A DNA stretch of 64,000 nt from Selaginella moellendorffii. Its lineage: Eukaryota > Streptophyta > Lycopodiopsida > Selaginellales > Selaginellaceae. Below are positions 1 to 10,758 of the stretch, in pieces; the first letter of the stretch is position 1, and every line of letters begins with the position of its first letter. The stretch spans positions 63,369 to 127,368 of the forward strand of contig NW_003314375.1 in NCBI RefSeq assembly GCF_000143415.4, given 5' to 3'. The position numbers and the translations under genes were made by a program. The notes under the pieces are model-generated. The model did not search any database. It worked only from the letters and a program-made list of their open reading frames with translations, and had not been told where the DNA came from.

Positions 1-4
1 AGCG

Positions 5-2254
5 ATGGTTTTCCACGAGCAAGGAGCGACGAGCATAGAGATGGAGTCCCCGTTCTCACCCGCTGGAGCAGCGCCTTCCTCCGGCAGCCTGCGAGAAAAG
101 AGCGTGAGAAAGCCATCGCCACCACCACCGGAGCACGAACTCATACTTGTAGCTTTGAGGCTCTCGGTGCTGGAGAAGGCCGCGAGTGGGCTGGGAGTCG
201 TGGCATTCGTCTGGGCGACGGTGGTTTTGCTTGGGGGATTCGTCACCAGCCTGGAGGCCAGGGATTTCTGGATCATCTCCGTGCTGCTGCTCACCGAGGG
301 GACGCGAGTTTTCAGCCGGAGCCACGAGCTGGAGTGGCAGCAAGCTGCACCGAGGATTTCCATTAGAACACGAGCAAAGTCGATCATAAACCATACCCGG
401 CCAACCATCTTTGGAAGCTCCTCGCAGCCGGATCTAGTCCCTGCTCACAAGCCCGAGACAAAGTTGTCAGATAAGAATTCGAGCGATCAAGGCGCAAGCT
501 TTTTCACTGCCAACCGAATCAGTGCTCTCCTTTACGTCATGCAACTCGCGTCGGCTCTCGTCTGCGTTGGGTTGTCGGTCACTCGACTTTCCACTGCAGA
601 GCTCAGCGGAATTTCCACCAAGAACAAGAACCAAGACTACGCTCTCGGTATTTTCTACTCGCTCGTCCTTGCCGAGGCCTTGATCTTTCTAGCGGAGAGA
701 GCTTACTGGGAGTTTCAAGTTGGCTACAAAGGACTGGTTTCTAGGGTGACTCGGGAGTGCCGGCTCGGGACGGATCAAATCGACAACGTCAAGCGCTTTT
801 ACTATGAAGTATACTCGGACTGTCTCAAAGGCAGTGTTTTCGATGGACTCGGCATGGATCTTGTGGCCTATGGAATGGATGATCTCCAGGAGAACAACGC
901 AAGGGAGCAACTCGGGGGCGCTTGTATCCTGCTGGCGTTTCTAGAACGGGAGGATCTTGCAGAGGAGACGATGAGGAGAATCGGAACGAAACCGGGAGTT
1001 ATAGAGCGGCTGATAGAAATGCTTACTTGGAAAGAGAAGTACGAGGAAGATATCCAACGAGTGGCTGCACAAATTGTTTGCCAAGTTGCCTGCCAGAAGA
1101 GCGTCTCGTTTAGAATCATCGCCATCGCTGGAGCTTTGGAGAACATTGCCTCCCTTCTTCATGATCGCCAGCTTCGCCTGGTTGGCCTGCGAATCCTGAA
1201 GAGAATAGCGACCGATCAGCAAAACTGCGTCAAGATTGGAAACACTGGAGGCATGTTACCGATTCTCGTGACTCTGATCGAGATCAAGGACGGGTTCGAG
1301 CTGAAAAAAAAGGGAAGAGATGAGCTCAAGGTGCTGAAGAAATCGCTCCAGATTCTAAAACGCATGGCGACAACAACAGGCTACCAAGGGAAGCTCTTGC
1401 GAGAAGACATTGCAAAGGTGGTGTTCACGATCAGGCACCTAAGAAACATCCTCGAGCACGCACAAAACCATCCACTTCTACAAGAACTCGCTCTCGACAT
1501 CCTCACGAACCTGGCTCTGGACGACTGCGCGAGAGAGAACATCGGCAGCACGGGTGGGATCATCCGGAACATCCTCCAGATCTTTCTACAAGACACGGCA
1601 CAAGCGACTGCAAACAGCAAGCTACGTTTGTGCCAGAAAGCTGGTGAAGCACTCAACGTCTTGGCGCTGAGAAGCCCGGGAAACTGCCGGAGAATGTGTA
1701 GAGGCGACGAGAAAACTCTGGACCAGATCATCGCCAAACTCGCGGACAATCCAAAGCTCGCGACTCGCGCGGCGAAGATCCTTCGCAACCTCTGTGCGTT
1801 TTTGAGCCAAGAGGAAGCGCGTAGAGTGGCGACCTCCACGCCAAAACTTCTAGAGTTTATCCTTGTCGCGGAAGGAAAAGAGCTAGAAGCGGCTCTAGGA
1901 CTAGCAGCAGCCACAGTTCCACACTCAAACAAATCCTCTCTAGACAAACACATCGACTCGAGAGCTCTAGCGCACAAAATCGCGGGGATTCTACGCCGAC
2001 CACCGCCCTCCCACAAGCTCTTGCGGCTCAGGCGCTACGCTGTGGAGCTGCTCACGGTTCTCGCCAAAAGCAGCGAGAGATTCAAGCGAGAGATCCAAGA
2101 AGCGGGCACTGCAATGCATCTAAGACAAATGCTGGACACGATCTCGGACGTGGAGAATTTCTACACCTTCTCGGGGGAGTTCGGACTCACCAGGCATGTC
2201 AAGACGATGGAATGTCTTCTCGCGCTCGCGCAGCGGGCGCTCGAAGAACCCTAA
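5..2254 (+). CDS. ARM-repeat membrane protein (plant-specific family)
   Basis: Uninterrupted 749-residue reading frame without introns. A Ser/Pro-rich N-terminus is followed by hydrophobic segments at about residues 62-83, 88-100, 173-195 and 212-230. From about residue 290 to the end there are repeated Leu-rich helical units, with NLA/NLC-type turns, typical of armadillo repeats. This layout (N-terminal membrane helices, C-terminal ARM solenoid) matches a land-plant family annotated only as ARM repeat superfamily protein. Function is unknown; a membrane-anchored scaffold is an inference. The start at base 5 is the first ATG in frame, but the window begins there, so an upstream start or 5' UTR cannot be judged. 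A second ATG at codon 13 is an alternative. The next gene is co-directional, 530 bp downstream. Confidence 0.8.
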   Translation: MVFHEQGATSIEMESPFSPAGAAPSSGSLREKSVRKPSPPPPEHELILVALRLSVLEKAASGLGVVAFVWATVVLLGGFVTSLEARDFWIISVLLLTEGTRVFSRSHELEWQQAAPRISIRTRAKSIINHTRPTIFGSSSQPDLVPAHKPETKLSDKNSSDQGASFFTANRISALLYVMQLASALVCVGLSVTRLSTAELSGISTKNKNQDYALGIFYSLVLAEALIFLAERAYWEFQVGYKGLVSRVTRECRLGTDQIDNVKRFYYEVYSDCLKGSVFDGLGMDLVAYGMDDLQENNAREQLGGACILLAFLEREDLAEETMRRIGTKPGVIERLIEMLTWKEKYEEDIQRVAAQIVCQVACQKSVSFRIIAIAGALENIASLLHDRQLRLVGLRILKRIATDQQNCVKIGNTGGMLPILVTLIEIKDGFELKKKGRDELKVLKKSLQILKRMATTTGYQGKLLREDIAKVVFTIRHLRNILEHAQNHPLLQELALDILTNLALDDCARENIGSTGGIIRNILQIFLQDTAQATANSKLRLCQKAGEALNVLALRSPGNCRRMCRGDEKTLDQIIAKLADNPKLATRAAKILRNLCAFLSQEEARRVATSTPKLLEFILVAEGKELEAALGLAAATVPHSNKSSLDKHIDSRALAHKIAGILRRPPPSHKLLRLRRYAVELLTVLAKSSERFKREIQEAGTAMHLRQMLDTISDVENFYTFSGEFGLTRHVKTMECLLALAQRALEEP

Positions 2255-2785
2255 AATATGGCGCCCTAAGAATATTCCAAACATTCTTGTGCGATTTTAC
2301 CCAGTTCTTTTGAATGGTATAGATTTGTCTTATCTGGTTTCTTTTTCCTTTCATCATAAAGAACTGTTATGATTAACTAGAAAATAGAAGGACCATATAC
2401 CCATGTGGACCCTTTGTTTGCAACTGCCTTGCAAATTGATGCTTGTGCCAATAAGTACGGCAAATATGAAATTCAATTATAGAGCCACTCCAAATTTCAA
2501 AAAGAAAGGTGTGGTCCAAAGGCTCAGAGAATAATATCGAGCGAGGAACATTCCCTTGCGAATATACTAGCATCTGGTGGTGGAATATGCCTGCTCCGGC
2601 CTTTTATACTGGTCCGAACGCTCAGAAATAATTTGTAGGGTTTTACAGTTCTTTCTTTTGTGCCGCGATTCGATCGATCGTCACGACTGGCCGCATTGTG
2701 ATTGTGATCGATTCTTCAGCAGGGATTTCGGGAGCGCACGGCCCCGGCGGCATTGATTTCTCCTTGCTCTGCCACGAGCCGAGCT
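2255..2785. other. Intergenic spacer
   Basis: AT-rich spacer holding the 3' UTR of the ARM gene and the upstream region and 5' UTR of the betaine lipid synthase gene. The sequence turns GC-rich after about 2670, as in the leader of the next gene. No convincing ORF or RNA gene is visible. Confidence 0.5.
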
Positions 2786-5700
2786 ATGATCGTCCTGATA
2801 TGGCTCCTGCTGTGCATCACCGCCGGGGCCGTGTGCGCGATGGAAAAGCTCCAGGAATCGAGCAAGACGCGGCGCTGGAAGGAGGATCTTCGATGCCTGG
2901 CCACAATGTGGTTTGGGAGGATCAAGGGGGAATCGCACAAGCAGCGCCTCGATTCCTTCTACAGCTCCCAGGCCAATGCATGTAAGTTCCAGTCCCTCCC
3001 TTTTCCCCCAAAATCTTCCGATATTTCCATCCTCGGCCGAAATTTCTCACGATTCCCTCCTCCAGATGATCACTTCCGCGCGGGATTCCTCCACGGCCGC
3101 GAGCAGATGCTGGCTTCTTGCGCGGCGCGCCTCCGCGGATCATCCGACCTCGTCTGGGTTGACTTGGGCGGCGGCACTGCTGAGAACGTCAAGATGATGT
3201 CCAAGTACATGGACCTGAGCTCGTTCCGGAAGATCTACGTCGTGGATCTTTGCTCGGCGCTGTGCAACGTGGCCGCGGCAAAGTCCAAAAGATTTGGTTG
3301 GAGTAACGTCGAGGTGATTGAGGGCGACGCATGCGAGTTCCAGCCCCGAGGCCAGGCCGCGACACTTGTGACCTTCTCCTATTCATTGTCAAGTAAGTGA
3401 AGTGTTTGTACGAGAACTTCTTTTCTCGTTTGTCCTCACTGCGTTTGCTTTCGTTGCTTGTTACATCGACAGTTGGTCTTTTCTGTGTGTGTGTTTTATT
3501 GATCAACAGTTTTTTCGCATTGCTGGACTTTTTATATTGTTTCCTTTGGCAGTTTCGATGTGTAACTGTCGCAGCTCGTTTATAATGGATTGGACTGTTT
3601 ATTCTTTTGCAGTGATCCCACCATTCATGAAAGTCGTAGACAAGGCGTTGACTTATCTCGCGGATGACGGGATCATGGGTGTGACAGATTTTTACACCTC
3701 CGCCAAGTATGATAAGCCCAACCGTCAGCATTCGTGGCTTAACCGCTGGTTTTGGAGATCCGTGTTTGACTTGGATGGCATTGACTTGGGGCCGGAGCGC
3801 AGAACCTACCTGGAACACAAGCTCGAACCAGGTGTGGTATGTCGTGGTTTGTGCTTTCATTTTCTAAAGCTTAATGCACTGGCTTTGTTTTAGTTTGTGA
3901 GTTTAATGGCAGTGGGAGAATTCCTTATGTCCCAGTGTTGGAGGCTCCCTACTACATCTGGATTGGTCGAAAAATCGGACGCCATGGTAAAGGGGGGGCT
4001 CGTACTAGTGTTGATTGTCGGCAGCTTAGCTTTTCATTCATTATCTTTTCAGATCAAAACTTGCAGCGGTTTCCGATAAGGGCCTCGGATGATTTGGAAG
4101 CCAAACGTCCAAGCTCGTTCCCTCCAACATTTCTGTACTCCTTGTCGTGGGAAGATCCTCGTGAAGATGAGAAGGTTTTGGACATTAATCCATCAGACGT
4201 TGTCTTGACACTTACTTCTGGAGGGTGCAATGCTCTGGATTTAGTCCTTCAAGTAAGTCATTTCTCTTCCCTCTGAAGTTTATAATCTCAGCACCACCAC
4301 ATTTTGTCAGGGTGCGAAACAAGTGGTTGCTGTTGATATGAATCCTGCTCAAAGCTACCTTCTTGAACTTAAGCGTCTGGCAACAACGAGGTAAAGCCTC
4401 TTGAAAATTCTTGATTTCCTCACATCTGAACTGTGCAGGCTTTCTTTTGAGGATGCCTGGAAAATGTTTGGAGAGGGCGTACATCCAACCTTCGAAAGCT
4501 TGCTGGAAAAGGAACTCGTTCCCTTTCTTAGCCAGGGGGCTGTGAATTTCTGGTAAGTAGCAAATTTTCTTATATCTCCGTGTGAAGAGCTGTGTTTATT
4601 TATTCCAGGAGAAAAAAAGCCAGGTACTTCAAGGATGGATTGTACTACCACGGTAACATGGAACTTACTCTGCTATGATGCCTCTAATCTACAAAGTTAT
4701 GCAGGTGGTATGGGTCGACTCATTCGAGCAGTAAGGGCGCTTGCAAGGCTTACACGAAAGGTTCTTCCAGCCAAAATTTTGAGCAAGGTTATCTGAATCT
4801 GTTGTTTTTCTTCACAGGAGCGCTTCATCGAGTCTCTTGTTAATGCGCCCACGCTACAACAACAAAGAGAGCTCTGGTATAATGCATCCGCATGCACCAA
4901 AAGTAACTGTCTCACTTTGATTGCCTGAGCAGGTTCGCTTGTGTAGGAAACTGGCTATCACAAGCTGGGATTTTTGCGAAGATGGTATCTTTCTTCGTAA
5001 CCAACAGATTCACGATGTGGTTTTGTGCTGGAGTGTGCAAAGGCCAGCTTCGTCTGCTACGCAAGGAGGGCAACTTATACAAGTAAGACATCTTTCTCAG
5101 GCGTGATTCTCATTGAACCACTTGTCCTTTGTTTTCACAGCTACATTGTCCGCTGTCTAAATTCAACAGCTGCGTATTCACATCTCCGAGACAGCAACTA
5201 CTTTTACCGCTGCTGCCTGACTGGGAAGTTTTCATCTAACTGCTGTCCTCGTTTCCTGGAAAAGGAAAACTTCCACAAACTCAAGGTACTACACACGAAC
5301 GACTTGCCATGGATTTCAAGACTTTTGAGCTGTGTTGCAGACAAGGCTTGCTGCGGAGGAGTGCCTGTTGATCCGGACAGCCACATTTGTGGAGGAGCTT
5401 TCGAAGCGAATGTACACCAAGGTACGTACCTGGAACTTCTTGTTTGGTGAAATGCTGTGTATTGCTTGGTGCTCAGGTGATTTTGATGGACCACGTCGAC
5501 TGGCTAGAACAAAGCGACGTCGATGTCCTTTGCAAAGCGCTGCAAGCACATGTAATTGTAAGTAGTTGCCAATTTCTACACTGTCGATTACCTCACACTT
5601 GTGATTTCTACTTGGTTTTTAGCCTGGAGGCCGCGTGATCTGGCGCAGTGCGTCGCGATCTCCAAGCTACGCCAATTGCATCGAGAAATCTGGATTCAAA

Positions 5701-5967
5701 GGTTCGAAGTTCTTTCCTTTTTGGAACTGTTTTTGGAAGCTAAGAACCAATTGTTTCTGCGCAGTGATCCAAGTAGCAACGAGCAAGGCTTACATGGACA
5801 GAGTAAACATGTACGCGAGCTTCTTCGTGGCTGTTCGCGTGGGTGGATTGGCATCCATCAAAATTCCAATCCATCCATCATCGAGGCTTCACGATCACAA
5901 GCTGGATCCTAAAGAACCCGAGTCGCCGGACTCGGTGCTACCAGCGCCATTGTGGATCGAGATTTGA
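2786..5967 (+). CDS. BTA1: Betaine lipid (DGTS) synthase, BtaB-BtaA fusion
   Basis: Makes diacylglyceryl-trimethylhomoserine. The BtaA part transfers the 3-amino-3-carboxypropyl group of S-adenosylmethionine to diacylglycerol; the BtaB part N-methylates it three times. Exons inferred from GT/AG and phase: 2786-2981, 3066-3392, 3613-3831, 3894-3986, 4053-4252, 4311-4390, 4439-4552, 4609-4652, 4705-4760, 4818-4876, 4933-5082, 5141-5285, 5341-5421, 5477-5557, 5623-5701, 5765-5967. They sum to 2127 nt, 708 residues, ending in TGA. The BtaB-like half is N-terminal, with a SAM-binding motif VDLGGGT near residue 100 and LSMIPPF. The BtaA-like half has SLSWEDPREDEKVL, TSGGCNALD near 334, MDHVDW near 592 and YMDRVNMYASFF near the end. 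An N-terminal hydrophobic segment (residues 2-17) may anchor it in the ER. The exon 9 donor is ambiguous: 4760 gives a 57-bp intron and the spacing I recall for the family; 4787 would leave an implausible 30-bp intron. The start ATG at 2786 is the first in frame of exon 1. Confidence 0.9.
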
Positions 5968-7630
5968 TCGATCATTCCTTCCTCTTCTCCACTGACGTCT
6001 ATCGATTCTTATATATAATTGGAACATAACCATTGCTAATCAGCCCAAGGAATATATTTGGCCCAAACCATATAAATTGACTATCCATCATGGGATCTGC
6101 ACAGCAAACTCCCGAAGCAGAGGTTATGTAGAATTTGCTGCATCGCCTTAAACATGCTGCATATCAAAAAAAATTTAAAAAATGGTGGTACTCCTTTCAT
6201 GGCGAAAAACCGCAGCCACCTTCGCAGGACTAGGACTACTTTCCACGATCAATTCAGGTGCATATTGTTGGACTAAAATACCCCCTGAAAGCCAGGAGCG
6301 CTGAGCAGCACTAGACCTTGCAGCAGCAACAGATCCAGGAGTGATCATATTATGCACTCTTGGAGCCACAGCATTCCAGGCTTCACACACACAGAATTCC
6401 CATGCTCAATGCTAGAACAATAGTTGGAGTTTGAGAAGAAGGTTATGGCATAAAGAAAACAATATTAACAAACAAATATGTTTTTCTTTGGGCATCTTGT
6501 TGGAACCTTGGCAAGATTATGATACTATATGGATCGATTGCCATGGCAGGCTGGGGAGGCATTTGTTGCACTGTATTCTTTAAAAATCATGTGCTCTGAA
6601 ACTGAATTATCAAGTGGTAAAAACTTCAGGTAACAAGTAAACTAGTTGACAAGGTCTTTTATCTCTTGTACTCTAATAACCCTAAAATTTCACTTTCGAA
6701 AACTTAACTGCTCGGTCGTGATCCAGCCACAGATGGTGCCTCACATGAAGGCAATACAGTCATGGAGAAAAATATCAAACTACAACACTAATGTCACAAT
6801 AAATAACCATGAAAGAAAAAAGCAATATAACTTAATATGGTTATGGAAATAAAAAATGAAAATAAAACAAATAGCTCAAATTATATACCAATACAGCTAT
6901 AGAACTCAAATCTCCCCTTTCTTACCAAATCATAATTAAAATTTGAAAACACTCTAATTTCTTATGTAGCTTTGTTCATAGAATGGTCACTCTTTTCATA
7001 TCATCCTCAATTTCTTATGTAACTTTGTCCATAAAATGACCATTCCATTGAATTAACAACTCTTGAGTTATTTTATAGTGTATTTTCACTAATCTTTAAA
7101 TAAGAATATTGGCCAAACTAACCTTCTCAACATCAATCTTTAAGACTTGGATGACGGATTGATCTATAACATCACTATAGTGTATACATATTTTAAGTTT
7201 GCTTACATGGAACATTAAATGAATTTTTGAACTAATTGGCAAGTCTAAAATACTGTAAAATCATCCAAGGCCCACAATACTGTGAAGACAATGTAACACT
7301 AACCTCCTTTCAGAGACTATTTTACATTTAACAGTTTAAAGAAAACTTCATTACCAACTTTGTACTTTTTGATAATGATGATGCTCATCAGCTAATCTTT
7401 TATCTTTTTCTTAAGCTTGTTTCATGTTCAACTTTGTCAACTTAAACTTATCTTGTATATCCTCTAAGAAATCACAAATATAAAACACCCAAACCAAAGT
7501 TAAATTTAAACTCATGGAAAACCACATTAGCTGATTAATGAGCATTATTATGAGTAAATTTAAAGTGTGTTTACAGTCTGGTGATGTCATATCATAATGG
7601 AGCTTATGATTTGGCTTCACCTAATTGCTT
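5968..7630. other. AT-rich spacer downstream of BTA1
   Basis: No gene recognised. The first 200 bases hold the BTA1 3' UTR. The same flank recurs after the broken BTA1 copy (from 21848), so this spacer belongs to a duplicated block. Low-complexity A/T-rich sequence dominates from about 6850 to 7600. Confidence 0.5.
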
Positions 7631-7635
7631 TCCAG

Positions 7636-8290
7636 CCTCCACCCATATATCTAGCATTGCAATTGAAAGTTGAGCCAGAAGTCTCTTCGTCTCAGCACCA
7701 AGGAAACAAAAGTTGGGTTCAAAACCATAAACTGTTATTGTCCACTATCTTCTTGCCATAAGCTTCGTCATCCTGCCAGATCCTTCCTTTGTTGGCACTA
7801 GCTCTTTAAATTTTGGTTCTTGGACACTGATGAGGACCGTCACCACTTTGATTTGGATTGCTGCGACTTGCATGTTATTGTTGGCTTTGTACATGATTAC
7901 AATGCAGCTGCTCAACTCCCCCTGCTTAACCAGCATTTAAACTGTTAATAGAGATCGCAGCAGATTCATCCAGGCCGCTGCATGCCTCGTCAACCTGTGC
8001 CTCCCCCCAGCCCAGCAATCGTTGGAGATAATCCCGGAGAGGAATGCGGCATAAGTAGTAGTCACCCTTGTACAAGCTCCAACAAGCTTGCAGCAAGATG
8101 AGCTTCACTATGAATTCCCCCCGATGTCCAGCATCCACATAGCCATTGTAGCAGCCGTTCAGGAACAGCCCTAGAGCAACTTCTAGAGGCTCGGCCACAA
8201 GAATACTCATGTGAGAAGCGACAAGAAGTGGCTTTGAGCACTCCGCGGGCATATCTCCAGGCCCGCTGATGCAAGCGATAATACTCTGGA
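7636..8290 (-). pseudogene. Crinkler-type NTPase-REase gene fragment
   Basis: Minus-strand remnant of the middle and C-terminal part of the gene found complete at 16833-19574. Matching stretches include LLVASHMSIL, LEVALGLFLNGCYNGYVDAG, EFIVKLILLQACWSLYKGDYY and RLLGW-EAQVDEACSGLDESAA. Segments present in the intact gene between these are deleted, and the 3' part is frame-broken. The Walker A region is absent. It lies tail to tail with a BTA1 fragment and cannot encode a functional protein. Confidence 0.8.
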
Positions 8291-8460
8291 TGGGTACGTA
8301 CCTTGAACATCTTGTTGGGTTCAGTCTTTGAAATGCTGTGTATTGCTTGGTGCTCAGGTGATTTTGATAGACCACGTCGATCTCCTTTGCAAAGCACTCC
8401 ACGTAAGTAGCTGCGAATTTGTACACTCTCGAGTCTCGAACACCCTCACACTCACATGGG
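8291..8460 (+). pseudogene. BTA1 exon 13/14 fragment
   Basis: Sense-strand match to BTA1 from the exon 13 donor (gtacgtacc) through the following intron into exon 14 (gtgattttgat-ga-ccacgtcga) and the exon 14 donor region (gtaagtagctgcgaattt), with an internal deletion in exon 14. It sits directly against the antisense Crinkler-type fragment, forming a mosaic that recurs in altered form in copy B of the block (around 23535). Confidence 0.75.
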
Positions 8461-8539
8461 CCATTTTTTAGCAAAACTACTTGAATTTTCGAGACAAGAA
8501 TTGCAGTTGCAGAATTTTCGAGTTAGTTTCGGGCGCGGT

Positions 8540-8640
8540 GGCAGGGCAGCGGGGCGGCGGTGGCGGTGGCGGTGGCGGCAGAGCGGCGCGGCCGGGGGCT
8601 GGCCAGTGTGGTGCTGGGTGGGCGGTGGCAGCACGAGCAT
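8540..8640 (+). repeat. GC-rich GGTGGC-type simple repeat
   Basis: A G-rich run of ggtggc/ggcggc units, unlike the AT-rich surroundings. It begins where homology with the 20.5-23.7 kb copy stops. It shows no coding signature in either direction beyond shadow reading frames. Confidence 0.6.
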
Positions 8641-8732
8641 CCACATTGATGAAACGTTCTCGCAGTCAAGGCTCCACCTGTGATGATCGTCACTTAGCAA
8701 ACGAATGAATGGAAAAATATCTCGAAGCTTAC

Positions 8733-9292
8733 CATTGAGTTGACACTTGACGAGAGTGAAACCTCTTGAATGGCTTCACCTCCTTTGGACAATGTAAGTG
8801 GATCCTGCCTGCCTGCTCGCTTAGCTCCATCCCAGTGACACTGCGGCCCGGTGTGGTCATCAAGCTGAGGAAAAACCATAGTTTTGATAAACAAACAAAA
8901 CTGGAGTTCCAAATCCCTCTCTCCATCGCAGCCAGAGCACTGAAAAAACAAACACCAAGTGTAAAGAGCTTGCATATCTCAAGAGAAAACTTAACAGTGA
9001 TACTTACAGTGAGCCAGTGTAAGAATAGGAACTTCCAGGGAGAGAAGCCATGCTAAGTCGTGCATACTCACGGATTACATAAACCTTGAATAGATGAGTT
9101 AAGAGTGAACATGCAAGAAACACTATACAAAATTACTTACTGGAAGTGCCGTGACCAGGAGCCTTGAATAATAGCGCAGCTGCTTGACAACCTCCTCTTT
9201 ATTCTTACCTGGAAGGAGTCTAATAGTACTTGTCAGGGTATTGTCAAAACTCCTTCCAAGGTAAATGCCACACTTGTCCCCCGTCGAAGCAC
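8733..9292 (-). pseudogene. Three-exon chain of an unidentified gene (partial)
   Basis: On the minus strand three GT/AG-bounded segments join in phase without a stop: 9141-9292, 9008-9084 and 8733-8939, about 145 residues. The first reads GDKCGIYLGRSFDNTLTST and KEEVVKQLRYYSRLLVTALP, the second VYVIREYARLSMASLPGSS, and the third begins LALAAMERGIWNSSFV and includes TTPGRSVTGMELSEQAGRI. Introns are short (56 and 68 bp) with good donors (gtaagt, gtaagt, gtaagc). I do not recognise the family. No start or terminal exon could be found, so this is either an internal piece of a gene or a fragment. A further reading stretch lies upstream at about 9340-9429 (IHNPHAPITNPDRK). Confidence 0.4.
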
Positions 9293-9529
9293 CTGGAAAA
9301 CATACACACTTTAGTTTGGATGATCAGAGAATCATAGCATACCTCAATATAATTCTTGTAGTTGCATTTTCTGTCTGGGTTCGTTATAGGAGCGTGAGGA
9401 TTGTGAATGCATAGCTCGTTATCAATCACATGTACTTGTGTCTTTCAACCTGTTTGAACCAGAAGTTTGCTAGTGAGCAAAGGAAAGTACATATCTTACA
9501 GGAAGTTCGTCCAGTGGCCATCTCTCGGT

Positions 9530-9660
9530 CAATCATCTAGTGGACCTGCAGCTCACATCCACTATGACACCTCCAAAAGCTGGTTGAAGATACTCCAAAG
9601 CCATTTTAAGCTGAAACACATTAGCAGCGTCTGGATTCCTCTGCTAAACAACTGGTAATG
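9530..9660 (-). pseudogene. SAM-dependent methyltransferase fragment (tentative)
   Basis: The minus strand reads FQLKMALEYLQPAFGGVIVD followed by VSC. This resembles motif I of plant SAM-dependent methyltransferases (KMA-EYL-P-GG-IVDVSCGSG), but the Gly-rich loop is replaced by RSTR and a stop. No further methyltransferase motifs follow. Treated as a short relic; the assignment rests on one motif. Confidence 0.35.
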
Positions 9661-9843
9661 TTATGCTTTTCTTCGTTTCCTAGCTTTGGTCCTTAGTTTG
9701 CATTCCAGACAAGTACAGGCGCAACTTGGATCATCCCATAGATTTCTTGTTCTTCCGGAGTTCACGGAACGATGATTTCGTAAGGAGAATATCGTTGAAT
9801 CTTATTGTCAGGAGCAAATAGGATAGGTTTCTCTAGGGCGAGA

Positions 9844-10758
9844 ATGCTGCTCTCCTCTTCGCGATCGTTCTTTACATTCGCCTGCGGCATCAGGTCAAAC
9901 CCAGCGCGCGGCGAGTCGCGGCGAGTCGCGGCGGCAGGGGCACGGCGATCATCCGATGCTCGCGCAGCAAGACGGGCAGCGCGTGGCGGAGCAGCAGCGA
10001 CAAGGAGGAGGCGCGCAAGATCCTGGAGAGGGGCAAGAAGGAGCTGGGGCCATACCCTGGCAGGGGCAAGGTCGTGAGGAACAAGGCGCTGGTGCTGGAG
10101 CTGGCCAAGGGATTTAGGGGCAAGAAGGTGCACAGGATTGCGCGGGATCGGGTCGCCAAGGCCCTGGAGCACTCGTATCGCGATAGGCGGAGGAAGAAGA
10201 GAGATTTCCACAAGCTGTGGATCACGAGAATTGGGGCTGCTGCTCGACTCCACGGGGTAAGAATCGCGTTCTTCCTCAACATTCTTCTTCTTGTTAGTTC
10301 TATTTCTTCTCCACATCTTCTCTTCTTCACAGTTTCTTCTTCTAAGTTCTATTTCTTCTCCACATTCTTCACGGTTTCTTCTTCTTATCAATGCTCTATT
10401 TGTCAGTTTCTTTTTCTTCTTATCGAAGTTTTATTTCTTCTCCACATTCTTCACAGTTCTTCTCCTTCACAAGTTCTCTTTTTTCCTCCACATTCTCTTC
10501 TCGTCAGAATTTGGGCCAAGCTGACTGACTCTTTTGTCTTTCTTTCTGGATAGCTTGGGTATAGCGAATTCATGCACGGGCTCAATCGCCAGAAAGTGGA
10601 GCTCAATCGCCAGCTACTGGCAAACATGGCGATCTTGGATCCGGATTCTTTCAAGAGCCTGGCAGACTCAGTCTCCTCTCTTCCTCCGCTTAAGGTAAGT
10701 CTACTTATGCCTTTCTTTCTTTTCTTTTGACGATTCATCTTGTTGCTCGCAGTCCTGA
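9844..10758 (+). CDS. Organellar (probably mitochondrial) ribosomal protein bL20
   Basis: The core is unmistakable bL20, a 23S rRNA-binding early assembly protein of the large subunit: NKALVLELAKGFRGKKVHRI, then DRVAKALEHSYRDRRRKKRD, LWITRIGAAARLHG, and after an intron LGYSEFMHGLNRQKVELNRQ and LANMAILDPDSFKSLAD. Core exon 1 ends at 10256, exon 2 is 10554-10694, and a tiny exon 3 (10753-10758) may supply the TGA. The 297-bp intron is C/T-rich with repeated ttctt. The core frame has no ATG between an upstream TAG (9834) and the core, where GTG stands at 10074. An ATG at 9844 opens a good transit-peptide-like start (MLLSSSRSFFTFACGIRSN) in another frame, so a one-base discrepancy between about 9950 and 10005 is needed to join them. 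Targeting to mitochondria is inferred because plastid L20 is normally plastome-encoded. Confidence 0.7.

Larger units (their letters stand above)
4534..8538 (+). repeat. Segmental duplication, copy A (BTA1 3' half plus flank)
   Basis: From the end of BTA1 exon 7 through the downstream spacer and the mosaic fragments, this block is repeated at 20524-23692 in the same orientation. Homology begins at agggggctgtg and ends at gtttcgggcgcggt. Exons and introns are both preserved, so the copy arose at DNA level rather than by retroposition. Copy A holds the intact gene; copy B is broken. Confidence 0.85.

Noticed and set aside
1381-2016. 211-codon minus-strand frame inside the ARM-repeat gene
   Set aside because: Antisense shadow of a GC-rich exon.
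4788-4817. 30-bp intron between BTA1 exons 9 and 10
   Set aside because: Too short; using the donor after 4760 gives a 57-bp intron, keeps the frame and fits the spacing I recall for the family.
9762-10391. 209-codon minus-strand open frame over bL20
   Set aside because: Opposite-strand shadow of the bL20 exon and its C/T-rich intron.
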